Shown piece after piece: positions 1 to 12,116 of a DNA stretch of 64,000 nt. Position 1 is the stretch's first letter; the number at the start of each line of letters is the position of its first letter. The stretch spans positions 682,001-746,000 of the forward strand of contig NC_070564.1 of assembly GCF_026914185.1 (NCBI RefSeq), written 5' to 3'. The position numbers were made by a program, and so were the translations under genes. The notes beneath the pieces were generated by a model that ran no database searches, was not told the DNA's origin, and saw only the letters and a program-made list of their open reading frames with translations. Source of the DNA: Puccinia triticina (Eukaryota; Basidiomycota; Pucciniomycetes; Pucciniales; Pucciniaceae).

Positions 1-240
1 TTGAAGAAAAGGATAAGATGACCAGAACAAACTGGTCCTGGAGGGAGTACTCCTCTTGATAATTGGAACAGAACCAATCATCAAGGGGAGTGTTTCCTCC
101 TCCTCATAACCGGAACAGACCCGGGCATCAAGGTGTATGTGTACTCCGCTCAATGACAGGCCTGTGCCAGATATTGAAGGAGTTGGCATAATGCGCTCGA
201 TGACCGGCCCATGTCGCACGGTGGCTGGGTGTGTAGCCGG
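1..240. repeat. degenerate hairpin-type repeat units
   Basis: Short units of the form 'TTGATAATTGGAACAGAACC ... ATCAAGG' recur here in decayed form. They resemble the palindromic units built around ACCGG/CCGGT that fill the arrays near 24.0 and 25.3 kb. No coding sequence is convincing. Confidence 0.45.
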
Positions 241-439
241 AGCTTCTTGTATTATTTTTGGTATTTATCACCAGGAAAAAAAAATAGTCACTTGATGGCA
301 AGTGACATGATGCAGCTTTGGTTTCTGCTCCAGAGCTACTCCAGCGCTGCTCCAAGTCTGCTCCACCAGCACTTGTAGAGCTTGCAGGACTGCACCAGAG
401 CACTCAATGTGGCACAGTCAGCTGATCCTAGTTTTTTCC

Positions 440-1300
440 CAGGAACAGCTGATGCTCATCATAAGCTGAGCAGTAGGCATTGACTGAGCCTGGGCCAAAG
501 CTGAGCATTGGCTGAGCCTGGGCCACAGCTGAGCATTGGATATTCCAAGCCTGATACAAATCCAAGTGTCAGATGGACCAAGAATATTCCAAATCTGAGC
601 ATCAGCTTAGCCAACAATGGTCCAAAGCTGAGCATCATCTTGGAAAAGGCTTGTGCAGAGCTTAGGATCAGCTGGGACAATACTGTTCCAAAGATTAACA
701 CCAGCTGGGCCAAAACTTTTCAAAAGCTGAGCATCAGCTGAGCCAATGCTGGTACAAAGCTGAGCATTGGCTGAGCCAAGGCTGTTCTAAAGCTGAGTAT
801 CAGATGTTTTGAGACTATTCAAAAGATTAATACCACCTGAGCCAAGGCTGTTCCACAGCTGAGCATCAGCTGAGCCAAGGCTGGTCCACAGCTGAGCATC
901 AGCTGAGCCAAGGCTGGTCCACAGCTGAGCATTGTCTTAGCCAAGGTTGGTCCACAGCTGAGCATCAGCTGAGCCAAGGCTGGTCCACAGATGAGCATAA
1001 GCTGTTACAGGAGTGGTCAGACTCAGAATCTGAGCATTGGCTGGGCCGAGATTTATCCAAAGCTGAAAATCAGCTGAGCCAATACTGGTCCAAAGCTGAG
1101 CATTGGCTGGGCCAATGATAGTCTTAGTATGAGTCTAAGATGAGCCATGAGTGGAATAAAGCTGAAACGCAGCTGGGCCAGGACTGGTTCTGATCTGGGC
1201 AACAAAGCTGAGCATGAGCTGGGAAAAAAAGCTGAGCATAAGCTTGGAGCTAAAGCTGAGTATCAGCTGAACAGAAATGGGGATCAGTGGTGCCCAGTGA
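440..1300. repeat. imperfect 33-bp minisatellite
   Basis: The unit runs CTGAGCATCAGCTGAGCC followed by AAGGCTGGTCCACAG, about 33 bp. It is most regular at about 840-1000 and decays toward both ends. AGCTGAGCAT and CAGCTGAGCC recur throughout. Because 33 is a multiple of three, the array stays open in some frames, which explains the short repetitive ORFs at 508-741 and 1147-1329. I do not regard these as genes. Confidence 0.85.
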
Positions 1301-1336
1301 AAACTGAGGATCTCCTGTGGAAATTCTGAAAGTGGT

Positions 1337-1392
1337 TAGATGGTGGGTAGATGTTGGGTAGATGATGGGTAGATGGTGGGCAGATGGTGTGT
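1337..1392. repeat. TAGATGNTGGG tandem repeat
   Basis: About four copies of an 11-14 bp unit (TAGATGGTGGG, TAGATGTTGGG, TAGATGATGGG) lie between the 33-bp array and the right TIR of the element. Confidence 0.8.
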
Positions 1393-1452
1393 AGCCCGCT
1401 GGAGCTGGCATGATGTCACTTGTCATCAAGTGAATTTTTTTTTTTCCTGGTG

Positions 1453-2510
1453 TATTATTTACCCTGGTTTATTTCCTTAGCTTTTCCTTGATGATATTGT
1501 ATTCAGTAGACAGAAGGTAAAGGCAGAGTAGTAGCTCTGGAGTCTGAACCACTCTGCTCTAGAATCACAGCCTTAAGACAAGGCCTATGGCAAAAACATA
1601 TTGATGGAAGTTAGGTTCCACTTTATACCATAAGACTATTACTTATTTGGGAGTGCGAGACTGCTAACTTAGCAAGCAACAATTCAGACCATCCCAATCA
1701 ACAAACATATCATCCTAATCAAAAAATTACGACTGATTGTTACTTTGAAATGTTTTATTTAGGAGGCCAGGTATTACTAGCTCAGCAGCTCCAAGAAGCT
1801 GAAAAGATTCCTCTTACAGAGAAAAGACCAAATCCTTAATACCGCGCTTCTCAACTTTTGTTCTTGATCCTTTTTTCCCTATCTCTACTCTCTTGGACCT
1901 AGACGCTTATTTAGTGATTGATGATATAATGGCTAAGCTTTTGTCCGGCTTCTTCTCCACATGATACCGCCACTTGACACCTATATAGTTGTACAATTTT
2001 TCATTTGGAGATAAATAATAAATAAATGGGAAAGTTCGCCGAGTTGAGTCGGAAGCTTTCATGTTGATATCTAAGTAAAAAGGTTGATAAAAATGGTGAT
2101 TGATTCGAGAAAAAAAAGGAAACAATCAGAAATTCATCCAAACCGTGTGAGGCACAAACGATGGCAAAAGAAACTGACCTTGACAGTTTTCTGACCACCT
2201 CTGTTGGATACAGTGCCGTAACGGAATGTAATAATTGTAGGGACAGTGATTGAATGAGAGGATAATGATTGTGTTTGTTTGCAAGTATCAAAGGTGTGCA
2301 ACCCGATTAGCCCCTGGTGGAAGAGCCTTAAGCTACAAGGTTCATTGTGTTGATTGACTTACCCCTGATTGCGAGGGCGGCTCAAGAATGAGTAGCAAAT
2401 CGACCACTCAAGTCTTTGGCTAATCGTGTCGAAAGATTGTCAAAAGAGAGAAACAAAATTCATTAAAACTTAGGATGGGATACAATAAGAATATTTGAGT
2501 AAAGACTGAC
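1453..2510. other. AT-rich intergenic, possible downstream exons on minus strand
   Basis: No confident gene. On the minus strand there are short open segments with plausible splice signals: GTAAGTC near 2360, GTCAGT near 2180 and TTTTACTTAG near 2072. They could be downstream exons of the ORF at 2511-2915. I could not find a set of phases that closes, so no model is offered. Confidence 0.3.
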
Positions 2511-2915
2511 CTGAAATGAGCTAGGAGACCAGTGGCACAATCTCACGTCATTAGGGTGAATCCGTTGACCCAGAAGTATCTTGCCCTCCTCCGCAATCAA
2601 CTCCATCCCCTTTGCCGTAAAACGGTATGAATGCTTTACACTTGAAGTGAGGTCGGGAGTTTCGCGGGCCTCTTGTAGAGAGATCCAGTAGCAGCAATTC
2701 GGCGTGGAACTGGTAGAGCCGAAGAACATCGCAGGTGAAGTAAGGCAGCCAGAGAGAGGGGATGATACTGGTGGAGCATGTTCAGAAGAGGCGCCCATGG
2801 TTGATGTCTCCCAAGAGGTACTGGATATGAGAAGCGAGAAGAGAAGCGAGCAGTTTTGGGTGTTTTGAGATTGTAGGCAGTTCGGAAACAGGCGGAATCC
2901 GGGGGCACCCTTCAT
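2511..2915 (-). CDS. possible exon of an unidentified multi-exon gene
   Basis: A minus-strand open segment begins near the ATG at 2915 and reaches a GTCAGT donor directly after codon CAG at 2511. The predicted protein is Ser-rich at first. It ends in a more protein-like stretch containing RFTAKGMELIAEEGKIL and GQRIHPNDVRLCHW. The phrase vaguely recalls the end of a winged-helix/DEP-type fold in fungal signalling proteins, but I cannot assign a family. The downstream exons are unresolved, so the ORF may be spurious or only part of a gene. Confidence 0.3.
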
Positions 2916-4731
2916 GTCTATCGAAGGTGAGTGATGGTTTAGAGACTGTTAGAGGGGAAAGCCAGCACCGCGATTACTATGTAGTAGGTCGGGAAAAAGC
3001 CCTAGCCCGGAGCCACAATGGGCGGAGAACTGGAGATAAGGGCTATGGGGGTAAGTAATGTTTGTACCCGTGATTCTGGCATTATAGCTGCTTGTTAGTC
3101 CATAGTCTTGTGTGGACAGTCAACTATTGCGTATCGAATTGCTCAGCTCATAAACATCCAGGTAGACCCGATAGGAGAAACCCCAACATCACGTCCACGT
3201 GATTCCTACCTTGTCTTATGTGTATACTTCTTGGGTATGTACGGATGGCGGTGACTTGAACTTCGCGAAAGGCTGCCGGAAGCGCGAAGGTCTCTGGATG
3301 GCTGTTCAGCATAAAGACATATCCATTTCATCCATTCCCCCATGCTATTCGCTATAAATCCGGGATGAAATATTTTGTGATGCTGCTGAGGATTGCTAAA
3401 GCAAGTCTACAGTAGATTATACAGTCTGTGAGTTATGTGTACACCTCCCTGCACAATCGTAGGTTATCAGATATAAGACTGACTTAGGCTAGAAAGGCGA
3501 GTTTATTATCCAGAGCCCCCTAAACGATCGGTCTGGCGTATGGCAACAGCCCGTTCAATATGTATCCTGAACCGGGAAGTAGAAAATACTCTAATCATCA
3601 ATTGTTTGTCAGCGTCCAGATAGGTGGCATATACTTTTGATTAAGGCCAAAGGGCCCGTTTCGATTAATCGGCAGAAAGACGGGTTGACATCGAGGCTCT
3701 CCGTGTTCAGTCCGGTGAGTGCCGTACATAGTATGCAAGGAGCGCAACTTTTGAACAAAGGTTGATAGTCCCATTTGACGCACTCTGTAATTTGTTGCGC
3801 CGGTCGTGGAGCATTACATAGCAAGTTCCTATGATAAGAACCATTATAAACCAAGGTATCGGAAGGCTTGTGCAGCTGAGTGTTTTCGATAACACATTTG
3901 TAGCAGTGATCACATTCGAATCCGTGTTTCAATATTTTTAGGGATTTGAGGACTGCTATATATTGCTAATCCTTGTCACACAGGCTAATTTGGACGTTAC
4001 CTTGCCGGCAAGAAAAAACCTTATGATCGGATGAGACACCCGAGCAAATGAACCCATGGTGTATCCTGATAATCTCGACCTGACCACAGAATTCGGTTTG
4101 TGAAGGTAAGTGGGATCACTATTTTGCAGCTCTACCGACTCCAACGGAGACCTCATCGGTTCAATGTGACTTGAGACCAAATTACATGCGGCCGAGCTTC
4201 ACTCGTTCGTAAGAAGCTCCGTCAGATTTCGTGCTCGCTGGATGCAATCTCGCCCAACATGAAGAGCTGTCTTAAATCTCACAAGGTGTGATACTAGGCG
4301 TGTTTTCTGGCCGGTTTTTACATCGACTGTGAAGTCTCTTGTCCAAGAAAACAAAGCCGCGGTGAAGTTTTGATATGTAAACTGATCGCGGGTTGTTCTC
4401 GACTGTTTACAGTGCGATTATCTTCGAGATTCAGAATTGAACAGAAATGTCTTCCAGGCGCGAAGCGACTTGACTCAGGGATATAACCCCCAATGAGCTT
4501 CTGCTTCGGATGTGGACGGAAGCTCGAAAATGCCAGCGTTGCTTTCAAGCTGGGAATCTCATTGTCTGCATGATTGAGCGAATTAATTCCCCGGGGGTTC
4601 CCCGTGGAGCGGACAGATGCATATGGCTCGGTCTGATAGACTTTGCATATGAGACTTGCGACACTCGAGCAACGACAATCACAACTCTTCTAAGGATTAA
4701 TTAATCGAGTCTTTCCTTTTCTAGCCATAGC
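2916..4731. other. intergenic, no supported gene
   Basis: Only short shadow ORFs are seen. A minus-strand Cys-rich ORF at 3609-3932 (CDHCYKC, CAPCILC) was considered as a possible effector-like exon. It lacks a signal peptide and a closing splice model. Confidence 0.4.
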
Positions 4732-5142
4732 TCAAGTTGATGAGCCATCAATCTCAAGAGAAATAGTAGTAGCACCTTCAGGTGAGGCGCCACTTCTAAT
4801 CTGGTGCCAAGTGCTCCATATGCAAAACATAGCTGGGAACTTGACGACAACAAACGCATCACGGGTCAACACCGGTATCAGTTTCCACTCTCTGTGAGGC
4901 AAGAGAGGAGCCGTTGCCAGCGGTACCGACGCGCCGGCTACACACATGACTAAAGCTAAGATTACTTGAGTTTGCGACCTAACACCCCAGAAGCTTGGAT
5001 ACGCTTGGTTTTCAGATTGATATAAATTTTTTACACTTTCGAGAAGTTTGCCTTTCAGTACGAGTGCAAGCTGGTCGGGAATAATGGAGTTGCCAAGACG
5101 GCCGTTGTTGGCACTAGTTTGCGGGGGTGGATATCGCTGATA
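4732..5142 (-). CDS. possible 3' exon of a membrane or secreted protein
   Basis: An open segment of 137 codons on the minus strand begins right after an AAAATTAG acceptor (exon start 5142) and ends at a stop at 4732. It includes a hydrophobic stretch QVILALVMCVAGASVPLATA, which could be a membrane segment or a signal anchor. The open frame continues well upstream of the only internal ATG (4947), so that ATG is probably not the start. Upstream open pieces with CTCTCCCAG and GTGGCAG acceptors lie at 5150-5640. I could not fix their phases. No family recognised. Confidence 0.3.
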   Translation of the reverse strand, partial: YQRYPPPQTSANNGRLGNSIIPDQLALVLKGKLLESVKNLYQSENQAYPSFWGVRSQTQVILALVMCVAGASVPLATAPLLPHREWKLIPVLTRDAFVVVKFPAMFCIWSTWHQIRSGASPEGATTISLEIDGSST

Positions 5143-5866
5143 CTAATTTTAGCCAAGCTGTTTGGATAAAAAATACTACCGAGTGATTCGAACGGCACAT
5201 GCTTGGCAGTTGGCTGTACCGGGTCGGCGATCGAAGGATTGTGGTTACCGACGAGATTTCACTGCCACCATGGTAATATGTACTTGGATGGGCCGGTGCT
5301 ATACACACCGAGGGCGCGCCACATTTAGCGCAGCTTGTTGATCTGGGAGAGAACAAAACAGGGGTAAAGAAGTGATGGCTCGAACGCGAAAGCTGGTCGT
5401 TAATGAACATCGAAAGCAGGCGAAGTGCTCTCTTGTCGCACAGATCTGTTGCAACAAACTGCTAAATCCCGTGGACGAGGGGCTGGCTTCAGTTTGACGT
5501 GTGCCATCGGGATCTAGGTCGATCCGAAGGGGATGAAGAGCCGATTGGGGCGGTAGCTTCCTTGTTCGCTTGCAATCGCATCTGAGATCCTTATAAAGAA
5601 AGAAAGAAAAAAAAAAGGCCCGGTGAAGCTCGAGGACCACGCTCGCTCTAACCTTAATCCCCTCCTTCTTCGGACATTATCTTGACCTTTTTTTCGCCGA
5701 ACGGGGCTGCATTAATCAGGTAGCCCAGCATCGGCCTGTCCCGCTCTTGCCACCATCCGACTCCATCCATCCACGCGCGGCCCCTTTCTGCATGTCGCTC
5801 GAGTGCCATGTTGACCTGAGGCTCCAATAAGATCCAGTAAACCCAGATCCAACCTCATCGACGGTT
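5143..5866. other. intergenic or unresolved upstream exons
   Basis: This stretch contains several competing short minus-strand frames and the probable promoter of the plus-strand gene that starts at 5867. Nothing is firmly supported. Confidence 0.35.
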
Positions 5867-7326
5867 ATGCTCAAGTTACATCCACTCACTGTCCAGATTG
5901 GTTGCGCCACTGCTTTCATCCAAGCCAGCCAGTCAGCGGCTGCTGCTGTGCTGCTCAAGAGATCTCCTCAGAAAACAGCCCCAGTGAGTGATCTTCTCAC
6001 CCCATCTCTGTTGTTTATTCTACATGGTAACTTCCACTAGCGAGAAATGTAAGCAGATTGTGCTATGTGCCATCTGTTCTATCATCAACGCAGTCGAATG
6101 TTTGGCATCTACTTATTTGCACCGATCCATTCATTCATGAACTGACAGTCTCTGATTCTGCTGTTGTGGTGTTGCCAGGAAAACGGACTTGCTAATTCAA
6201 CATCAGTCACCAATGCTCCCTTGGTCCTGTACGCATCCGACTCGAGCCCGACCAGCTCAACGCAAGCTTCGTCCCCCGCCGTCTCACCTCACCACGGCGT
6301 GCTATTTGTTGTCCTCAGCGGGGCGAGTGCCTTCTCAATCATCACGCTGGCCTTCCTGATCATCTATCGCAGATACAAAGCCCACAAGCTTGGCACTTCT
6401 CGCCTGTCGCCATCTCATGGGGATCCGACCAGAGTGCATGGGGGAGGACACCCATCGGTTGAGAAAAGCCAGATCAGACACATCACCCACGATGAACAAA
6501 AGGAGAAATACCGATCGCTGTTTGGAGTTCCGGCGGGATATTTGAGGCCGAAATCGCGGATCTCCTCATTAGCGCCTCCTCCGGCCACCTACTCCCTCCA
6601 AGTCTCCCGGTATTCGAATTCGCTGGTGGGTCTCCAGACGGAAGCCGGTATGAGCGACTCGAGGTACTCGTCAAGTTCTGACATCGAGCGCAGCCATGAG
6701 ACGTCTTTCTACCCGAGCGCTGCTCTGACGGACGAGGAGGCTTACCTCGACAGAAAGCACAGACACACGCGGGTGATCAGCTTCGAGGAGGACAGCGGGG
6801 CCCGGCCGCTACGAGAGCTCCGGGAAGAGGAGCAGGAGATCGTCGGCCCGATCTCGCGCTTTTCGAACCGGTTCCCGAACCTCGTCGCCCGCTTGAAATC
6901 CATCAAACAAAAAACTATCTGCAAAGGCGCCAACACCACCGTCTACCGCCCGGGCCCGTACTCATCAAGCCCCAACAACTTCCATTCGATCCTGCGGACC
7001 GTATCCGAGGCGGACTCGGAGGGAGCATCGGACGCGGACTCCGAACCACCACGGTATGCGTTTTCTTGTTTGGATTTCCCTTCCTACTGTCATTCTGAAT
7101 GCAATGCTGTTTATGTAGGTCCCCTTCTATCGCCCCGACACCACCCCACTTCATCAAGAGCCCAATCGACGAGAACGCAGTGATGAACAAACCCATTGAC
7201 TTAGCCATCGTTACCCATCGACTAGAACACCAGCTCTCCGTCCAGCGAAGCACGTTCAGCGGGCGCGGGGACTCATTCTACTGGTACATCGATTCTTCTT
7301 ATATCAATCGGGATATGGCCTCTTGA
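5867..7326 (+). CDS. single-pass membrane protein with signal peptide, unknown function
   Basis: Three exons: 5867-5983, 6179-7053 and 7119-7326. Phases close exactly (donor GTGAGT after codon CCA, acceptor TTGCCAG; donor GTATGC in phase 2, acceptor TTATGTAG), giving about 399 residues. Exon 1 supplies a short hydrophobic N-terminus ending in an Ala-rich patch, a plausible signal peptide. A Ser/Thr/Pro-rich, lightly N-glycosylatable ectodomain follows. A strong transmembrane helix lies at about residues 80-102 (VLFVVLSGASAFSIITLAFL), then a basic RRYKAHK stop-transfer and a roughly 295-residue Ser/Glu-rich cytoplasmic tail. The layout resembles fungal mucin-like surface sensors, but there is no recognisable domain. 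An alternative 3' end splices TG|GTACAT (7283) to CTCGCAG near 7364 and replaces the last 15 codons. Confidence 0.75.
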
Positions 7327-9573
7327 CAGCTCTGTACTGATTCATATCTCTTATACTCCTCGCAGGAAATCGCCGCCCAGGTCAGACCAATGAGCGTCGA
7401 AAATAACCCGGGCGTTTCTAGACACCACTGAAAATCCGAGACAAAAGTCCAAAGACCACCCATCTAGTTTCTCCGCTCCCCCCCTCCGTCAATCAGGCCT
7501 GCACTGTACACATGTTCTTGACTCCAACTGTTTGTTGTATACTTCCCTGGGATCCCCACCTCTCTCCGCACTCGCAACCCATCTCCTTCTGCGCACTTCC
7601 AACCCATGTACTTCTTCTCGCACCCACGATCTTTGTATCTCTTTTTTACTGTTTTGTCTTTTTTTTTGTGCTCCACCTACTACTAGCCCCTGTAACTTGT
7701 ACTTTCTTTGCTTATTTTGTCTTTCATTGAGTGGTTCTTCTTTTCGTCGTTTTATAATCATATATTCAATTAGAGAAACTTGGCTTGAACAAAAAAAAAA
7801 ATGCACATTGTCCTTGGAAGCAGCCCTCGGTCTCCACATCTCTGCTCTTTCTCTCCCCTCAACTTATGTATAGTTCCTTTCGTTCGGTGGGATCTTTGAA
7901 GCCAATAATCTAGATCGTGATTTGTTTGTAATTGAAGAAGGTTCATCAACTAAGCACATGTTTGCACTTCCACCTGATCACTTTCCTCTCGACAAAAAAA
8001 AAGGATGGCAACTCAGATATCTCCACTCGGATCCATTTCTTGAGCCAGAACGTCCAGCAGGCCACAAGCAAGGCGGTGGAGCGCATGTAGCGGCGGCGGA
8101 AATGCTGAGGATTGAGTGTTGTGATCATATTTATGCCCACAGCCACTGGGCTCGATTTGTGTGGAGGTAGGTTTGTAATTCTGCACGCTGGATGATGATC
8201 ATCTGCCCCTTATCTGTGCAAGCATCCGGGTCCCCCCGCCGGCCCGGCTGGTCGGATGTGCAGAGCACTGTGTCTTCCCCACATTCCCTTCTAGGCTCGC
8301 TAAGCTATATTCTGGGTGTATACAGCTAATTTTCTGCTTGTAGATATGTACATTTCTTCTTCTCTGGAATGATGGACTGATTGCAGGGTTTATCTGGATA
8401 TCTTCTGCAATTTGAGAGGGTTTGATGAGCGCCACAGGAAGGGTTATCTGCTTGGTTTAGGGCTGTTTGTGCCGGGGCTTTAAGGGAGTGCGGCCAGCCG
8501 AGGAGGCCTGGCTGTTATTGAGATAGCCAGATGAGTCCTCGCTCCCAGCCGTTGCCGAGTCCTCTGGATAGTTTTGGATGAGACTGGTACAGCAGCGTGT
8601 TGCTGTGGTTCTGGTGAGATGCTTGTCTCCGCTGGATTTGTTGATCGGGATATCTGGATGATGATGCTGATGATCTTTCCCATGGGACTGGGCTCCGTCC
8701 ATGGCGATGGTGGGCTCCCAGCTGGCTCGGTTACTGTTCTTCGCAGGTTGGGATGGCACCCAGAGAGCAGCCAGCCGAGTTGCGAAGCCAGTGGCTGCTG
8801 AAAGAGTACTCCCGATGAGACCTGGCCGCGGAAACAGCCTGTTATAAGCCTGGACCAGCAGGCAGAGCAGGACCCACCAGCCCTGCAAACCATATTAGAC
8901 CGACTTCGATTGTGGCCGCCTCCTCGACTCGATTGATTTGTGATTATATTCCCGAGCAGAGTTAGATTGCCAACAAACTCTTCCATCCCCCCCCCAACCC
9001 ATCCCACCCCCCATCCTCCAGCGCTTTGAGCTTTCCCCTACAACCAGAGCAGGTGCGCAACACTTTTCTTCTTCGCACACACTCTTCCTTCCTCCCGAAC
9101 GGCCCCCTAGTCCATGCGCACAGACACTGCTGAATATCGCAGTGCACCAAGCATGAAAGAGAGAAGAGCCTGAGCCCGAGCCGCGGACCATGCCCTGCTC
9201 CATCTTGCAAGTTGTCATTGAGATCACTATCCGGCGTCCCCCCCGAGCCTCTTTCTCATGACGTCCTCAGCAGCAACAAGTGTCTTTTCTTTCCTGTCAG
9301 CTCTGTTCTGGCAGGCTGGGCCTGGCTCGGACCTTGGCACCCGTCATCCCCTGCCGCCAATAGAGATAACTGGATCGCCCGCTATCTGGCTAGCGCCCGA
9401 CAGACTGCCTGTCTGTCTCCAGCTTCCTCGATCGGCCCCGCTTTGTCACAATTTCCTCCTCAATAAATACGTACACGCTGGGCTGGGAAACGGCTTCCTG
9501 ACTGCCCCACTCTTCGCCATTCATTTTCCTTCCTTACAGCTTCCCTATCCGTCCAGCAGTATCCCCAGTTCCC
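7327..9573. other. intergenic, pyrimidine-rich, no supported gene
   Basis: The stretch holds T-rich tracts (7650-7780), the probable 3' UTR of the upstream gene and the upstream region of the gene at 9574. An ATAAATACG TATA-like box lies near 9462. Overlapping minus-strand ORFs at 8457-9007 conflict in frame, one starting from a TTG, and are not accepted. Confidence 0.5.
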
Positions 9574-10832
9574 ATGGCGATCTCCAGCACCTTCTCGTCT
9601 CTTCGCTCCACAAAACGCCCGGCGGCCTCATCCACAATCCAAAACCAGGCGGGCGGACCGGCCCAGACGGCACCTCCAACAACCCAAGCAGACCTGGACA
9701 AAGACACACTCAGCATCATGGCCTTCACTGAGAGCTCCCAGGCGAAAAAACTTGACAAGAAGAACAAGCTCAGGTTCTTCAGACGGCTCTCCACTCGATT
9801 TAGCAGCAAACAGAACTCAGCAGCACCCCCGATCGACCCCACCCTCACTGCCAGCTCAGATCCGACTCCGAACCTCAGCAAGAGTCGCTCGAATGACCCC
9901 ACCGTGGCCCGCGCCTCGCCCGGATCCGACCTGTCGCTCCAGATCCCCTTCGAGAGCTTCCCGAAGACGAGCCCGAGCCTGAGCTGCGACGAGACCGGCT
10001 CGCTGTACCGGGCGGAAGAAGCCGGAGGACTGAGTGTGGCCGCCCCAGGCTCGCTCAAGTCGCCCTCGCGCGCCTCGCGGTCGTTCTGGAAGCGGCTCAG
10101 CCTCTCCCCGAGCCTGCTGCTGCATGCGGACGACGAGCAGCTGGCGGGCGGTGCGGGGGCGGTGCCGCCGGCGACGGAGATGGCCAGCAGCAGACTGGCG
10201 AGCCCGGTCGAGGACCTCAGCGTGTCTTCCGACGGCCATCCGAGTAGCATCATGTCCTCCGAGCTCTCCTCCACGCCCTCCTCGGCCAACGAGACCGCCG
10301 ACACCTCCCTAGCTTCGGCCTACGAGGCCGAGACCGAGGAATGCGGACTCGCTGGGATCGGCGTCCGGGACCGCAGAAGCATCTGTCTCTACTCCCTGCC
10401 CATCCGCCCCAGCCTCGCCCCCAAGCCCCTCCTCCATCCCGCCATGCGCTATGCACCCTCCTCTTCCTCCCCCCTCTCCTCCGCCAGACTCGCCCCCCCG
10501 TCGCCCGCCGACGACCACTCTCTCAGACCACTCTCCGCACAGTCTTGCAGCCCGAGTAGGCCCATATCCAGTCTGGCCCAGAACGATCGTCGGATGAGCT
10601 TCGGCCACCTCAACCTCGTCCCTAACCAGACCACCGTCGACACCGAGACCCTCATGCGCATCCTCCGCGGCCCGTCCTCTTACCCCGACGAGTTCAGTCT
10701 CTCTCTCTCTCTCTCTCTCTGTCCTCCCCCCATTCCTTTGAGGCTGACCGTCACTCTGCTTTTTTGGCTTTTGGTAGGACTCTGCCCCGTCCCGACAGTC
10801 GCAGAGACTCGATCTATGTTCCTTGCGTCTAA
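9574..10832 (+). CDS. Ser/Pro-rich disordered protein, unknown function
   Basis: The ATG at 9574 lies in a good context (CCCATGG). Exon 1 runs to 10691, and a phase-2 donor GTTCAG precedes a CT-dinucleotide run that I read as intron. Exon 2 (10778-10832), after acceptor TTTTGGTAG, ends ...RPDSRRDSIYVPCV, giving about 390 residues. Reading through the intron instead gives 447 residues with a low-complexity SLSLSLSLSL tail, which looks like intron sequence. The protein is rich in Ser, Pro, Leu and charged patches (KKLDKKNKLRFFRRLSTRF near residue 55). It has no membrane segment and no recognised domain. The basic RFFRRLSTRF and SFWKRLSLSPS motifs look like phosphosites. Moderately GC-rich, unlike its AT-rich surroundings. 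Confidence 0.65.
10697..10720. repeat. (CT)n microsatellite in putative intron
   Basis: A pure CT dinucleotide run directly after the proposed GTTCAG donor. It may serve as an early polypyrimidine tract. Confidence 0.8.
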
Positions 10833-11665
10833 TGCTCCGTCTATCAGCCACCCTCTCAATCCTATCATTATCATCATCCTCCGCAGCGCCATGGGCTCCT
10901 TACCTCTCATCCATTGATCTTTTCTTGCTCCCCCCTCCCATCCTGGCCTTCTTCTCCCTTTCTCTTCCGCCGTCCCCGAGGCTCGCTTTTTTTTTGGGCT
11001 CGCGTTTTTTTGCTGCTCTTGTCTTTGTCCGGCCGCTCTCCGGACACCACAAGAGCGTCCCACAGTACCTTCTTCTAGTTGTTGTTGTCGCTTTCTTTTT
11101 GAAGTTGTTTTATCACCCACGTGACTGCCCCCTTAGATTTCTTCTTTTCCACCCTTTTGTTATCTGCAAAAACACATCCATACACACAAATACATTGGTT
11201 TTTTTTCTTAATAGGTACAGACTACATCCTTTTACATGGTGTTTCTTTTTTACATATTATATATATATACATACATTATCACATTGAAATAAATCATTAT
11301 ATATAGCATTCATATCACACAAGAATACAAGTCCAATCACTGTTCAGTGTTTGTTCCCTTATGTATGTGGTCCCTCTTCCTAATCAAGTTGTCTTTGTTG
11401 GCATCTATCAGCCATTGCGCATCCACACATGCACCCTTGTTCTTGTCCTTTTGGTCTTGTTCTTGCACTTCTTTTTGGTCAGCTTTTCTCCGCCATGTAA
11501 TTCAGAGATATATATATTTTAAATACTTTGAGATCAGGGAGAGGTAAAGAGAGAAAGGACAAGCTTGTTGGGGTCACTGTTTCCTGTATCAGTGGTCTTG
11601 ATGTTCTTGAACAGTGAACATCTTCTCAAAGCTGTTTTCATACTTGGCTATCTGCTAGCTTAACA
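10833..11665. other. intergenic, no gene seen
   Basis: Pyrimidine-rich 3' flank with T-runs, a (TA)n run near 11260 and polyadenylation-like AATAAA near 11289. No coding sequence supported. Confidence 0.5.
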
Positions 11666-11726
11666 AAGCCTCTCGGGCGGAGGGTCTGGGGGACCCCGCC
11701 CGGAGGGCCCTCCGCAGGAGAGGCTT
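11666..11726. repeat. GC-rich hairpin with AAGCCTCTC termini
   Basis: AAGCCTCTC at the left pairs with GAGAGGCTT at the right. Inside, GGGCGGAGGG pairs with CCCTCCGC, and GGGTC with GACCC. A very GC-rich foldback of about 61 bp in an AT-rich background. The same termini appear at 63458-63495. Confidence 0.75.
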
Positions 11727-12116
11727 ATGAGTTATGTCTTGATTTAAGCAGGAGCAGAAAGGATCTGCTGCACTAAAAATCCCAACCAATATAGAAAAAC
11801 TGAATACACAGAGTTGTAGGTTCTGTTCTTGCAAGGAATTTGAACCACTTATCTATCTTGTAGCCAGAAAAACAACTCCTGGAGTCCCAAACAAGTGGAG
11901 CCTCATTTGGAAGACTTGTGCATTTTTGATCTTTTGAAAAGGTCAACAGATTGAGATAGAAAAAATCTGAGTAGACCAAATTGTAGAGAAAGAAAAGCAG
12001 CATAGGGTACAGATAGGGCATATTGGTGGAGAGGCTGGGGGAGGAGCTATAAAAATTTTAAAAACCTCTCAGCCAAATGAACTTTCTGCTCCCGCGTAAA
12101 ATTTGGGATAATGCAC

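Larger units (their letters stand above)
269..1452. mobile_element. TIR-bounded element carrying a 33-bp minisatellite
   Basis: The ends are near-perfect terminal inverted repeats of about 48 bp. Both read inward as CACCAGG, an A-run, TCACTTGATG, (G/A)CAAGTGACAT; the left starts at 269 and the right is its reverse complement ending at 1452. Inside each TIR, TCACTTG and CAAGTGA form a further small palindrome. The interior is almost entirely an imperfect 33-bp tandem repeat, with no transposase. No clean target-site duplication is visible; only TAT is shared by the flanks. The structure fits a non-autonomous foldback-like or MITE element that gained a minisatellite. The superfamily cannot be named. 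Confidence 0.7.

Noticed and set aside
508..1329. Two plus-strand ORFs and one minus-strand ORF in the 33-bp array
   Set aside because: They arise because the repeat unit is a multiple of three. Composition is that of the repeat, with no start context or splice signals.
3609..3932. Cys-rich minus-strand ORF as a possible effector
   Set aside because: No signal peptide, no upstream exon in phase, and weak codon pattern. It could not be separated from chance.
8457..9007. Two overlapping minus-strand ORFs, one with a signal-like start
   Set aside because: The hydrophobic start is at a TTG rather than an ATG, the frames conflict and nothing is recognisable. Left as intergenic.
9856..10861. Large minus-strand ORFs opposite the Ser/Pro-rich gene and long Arg-rich frames on both strands
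   Set aside because: Shadows of a GC-rich coding region. The plus-strand frame has the best start, composition and a plausible intron.
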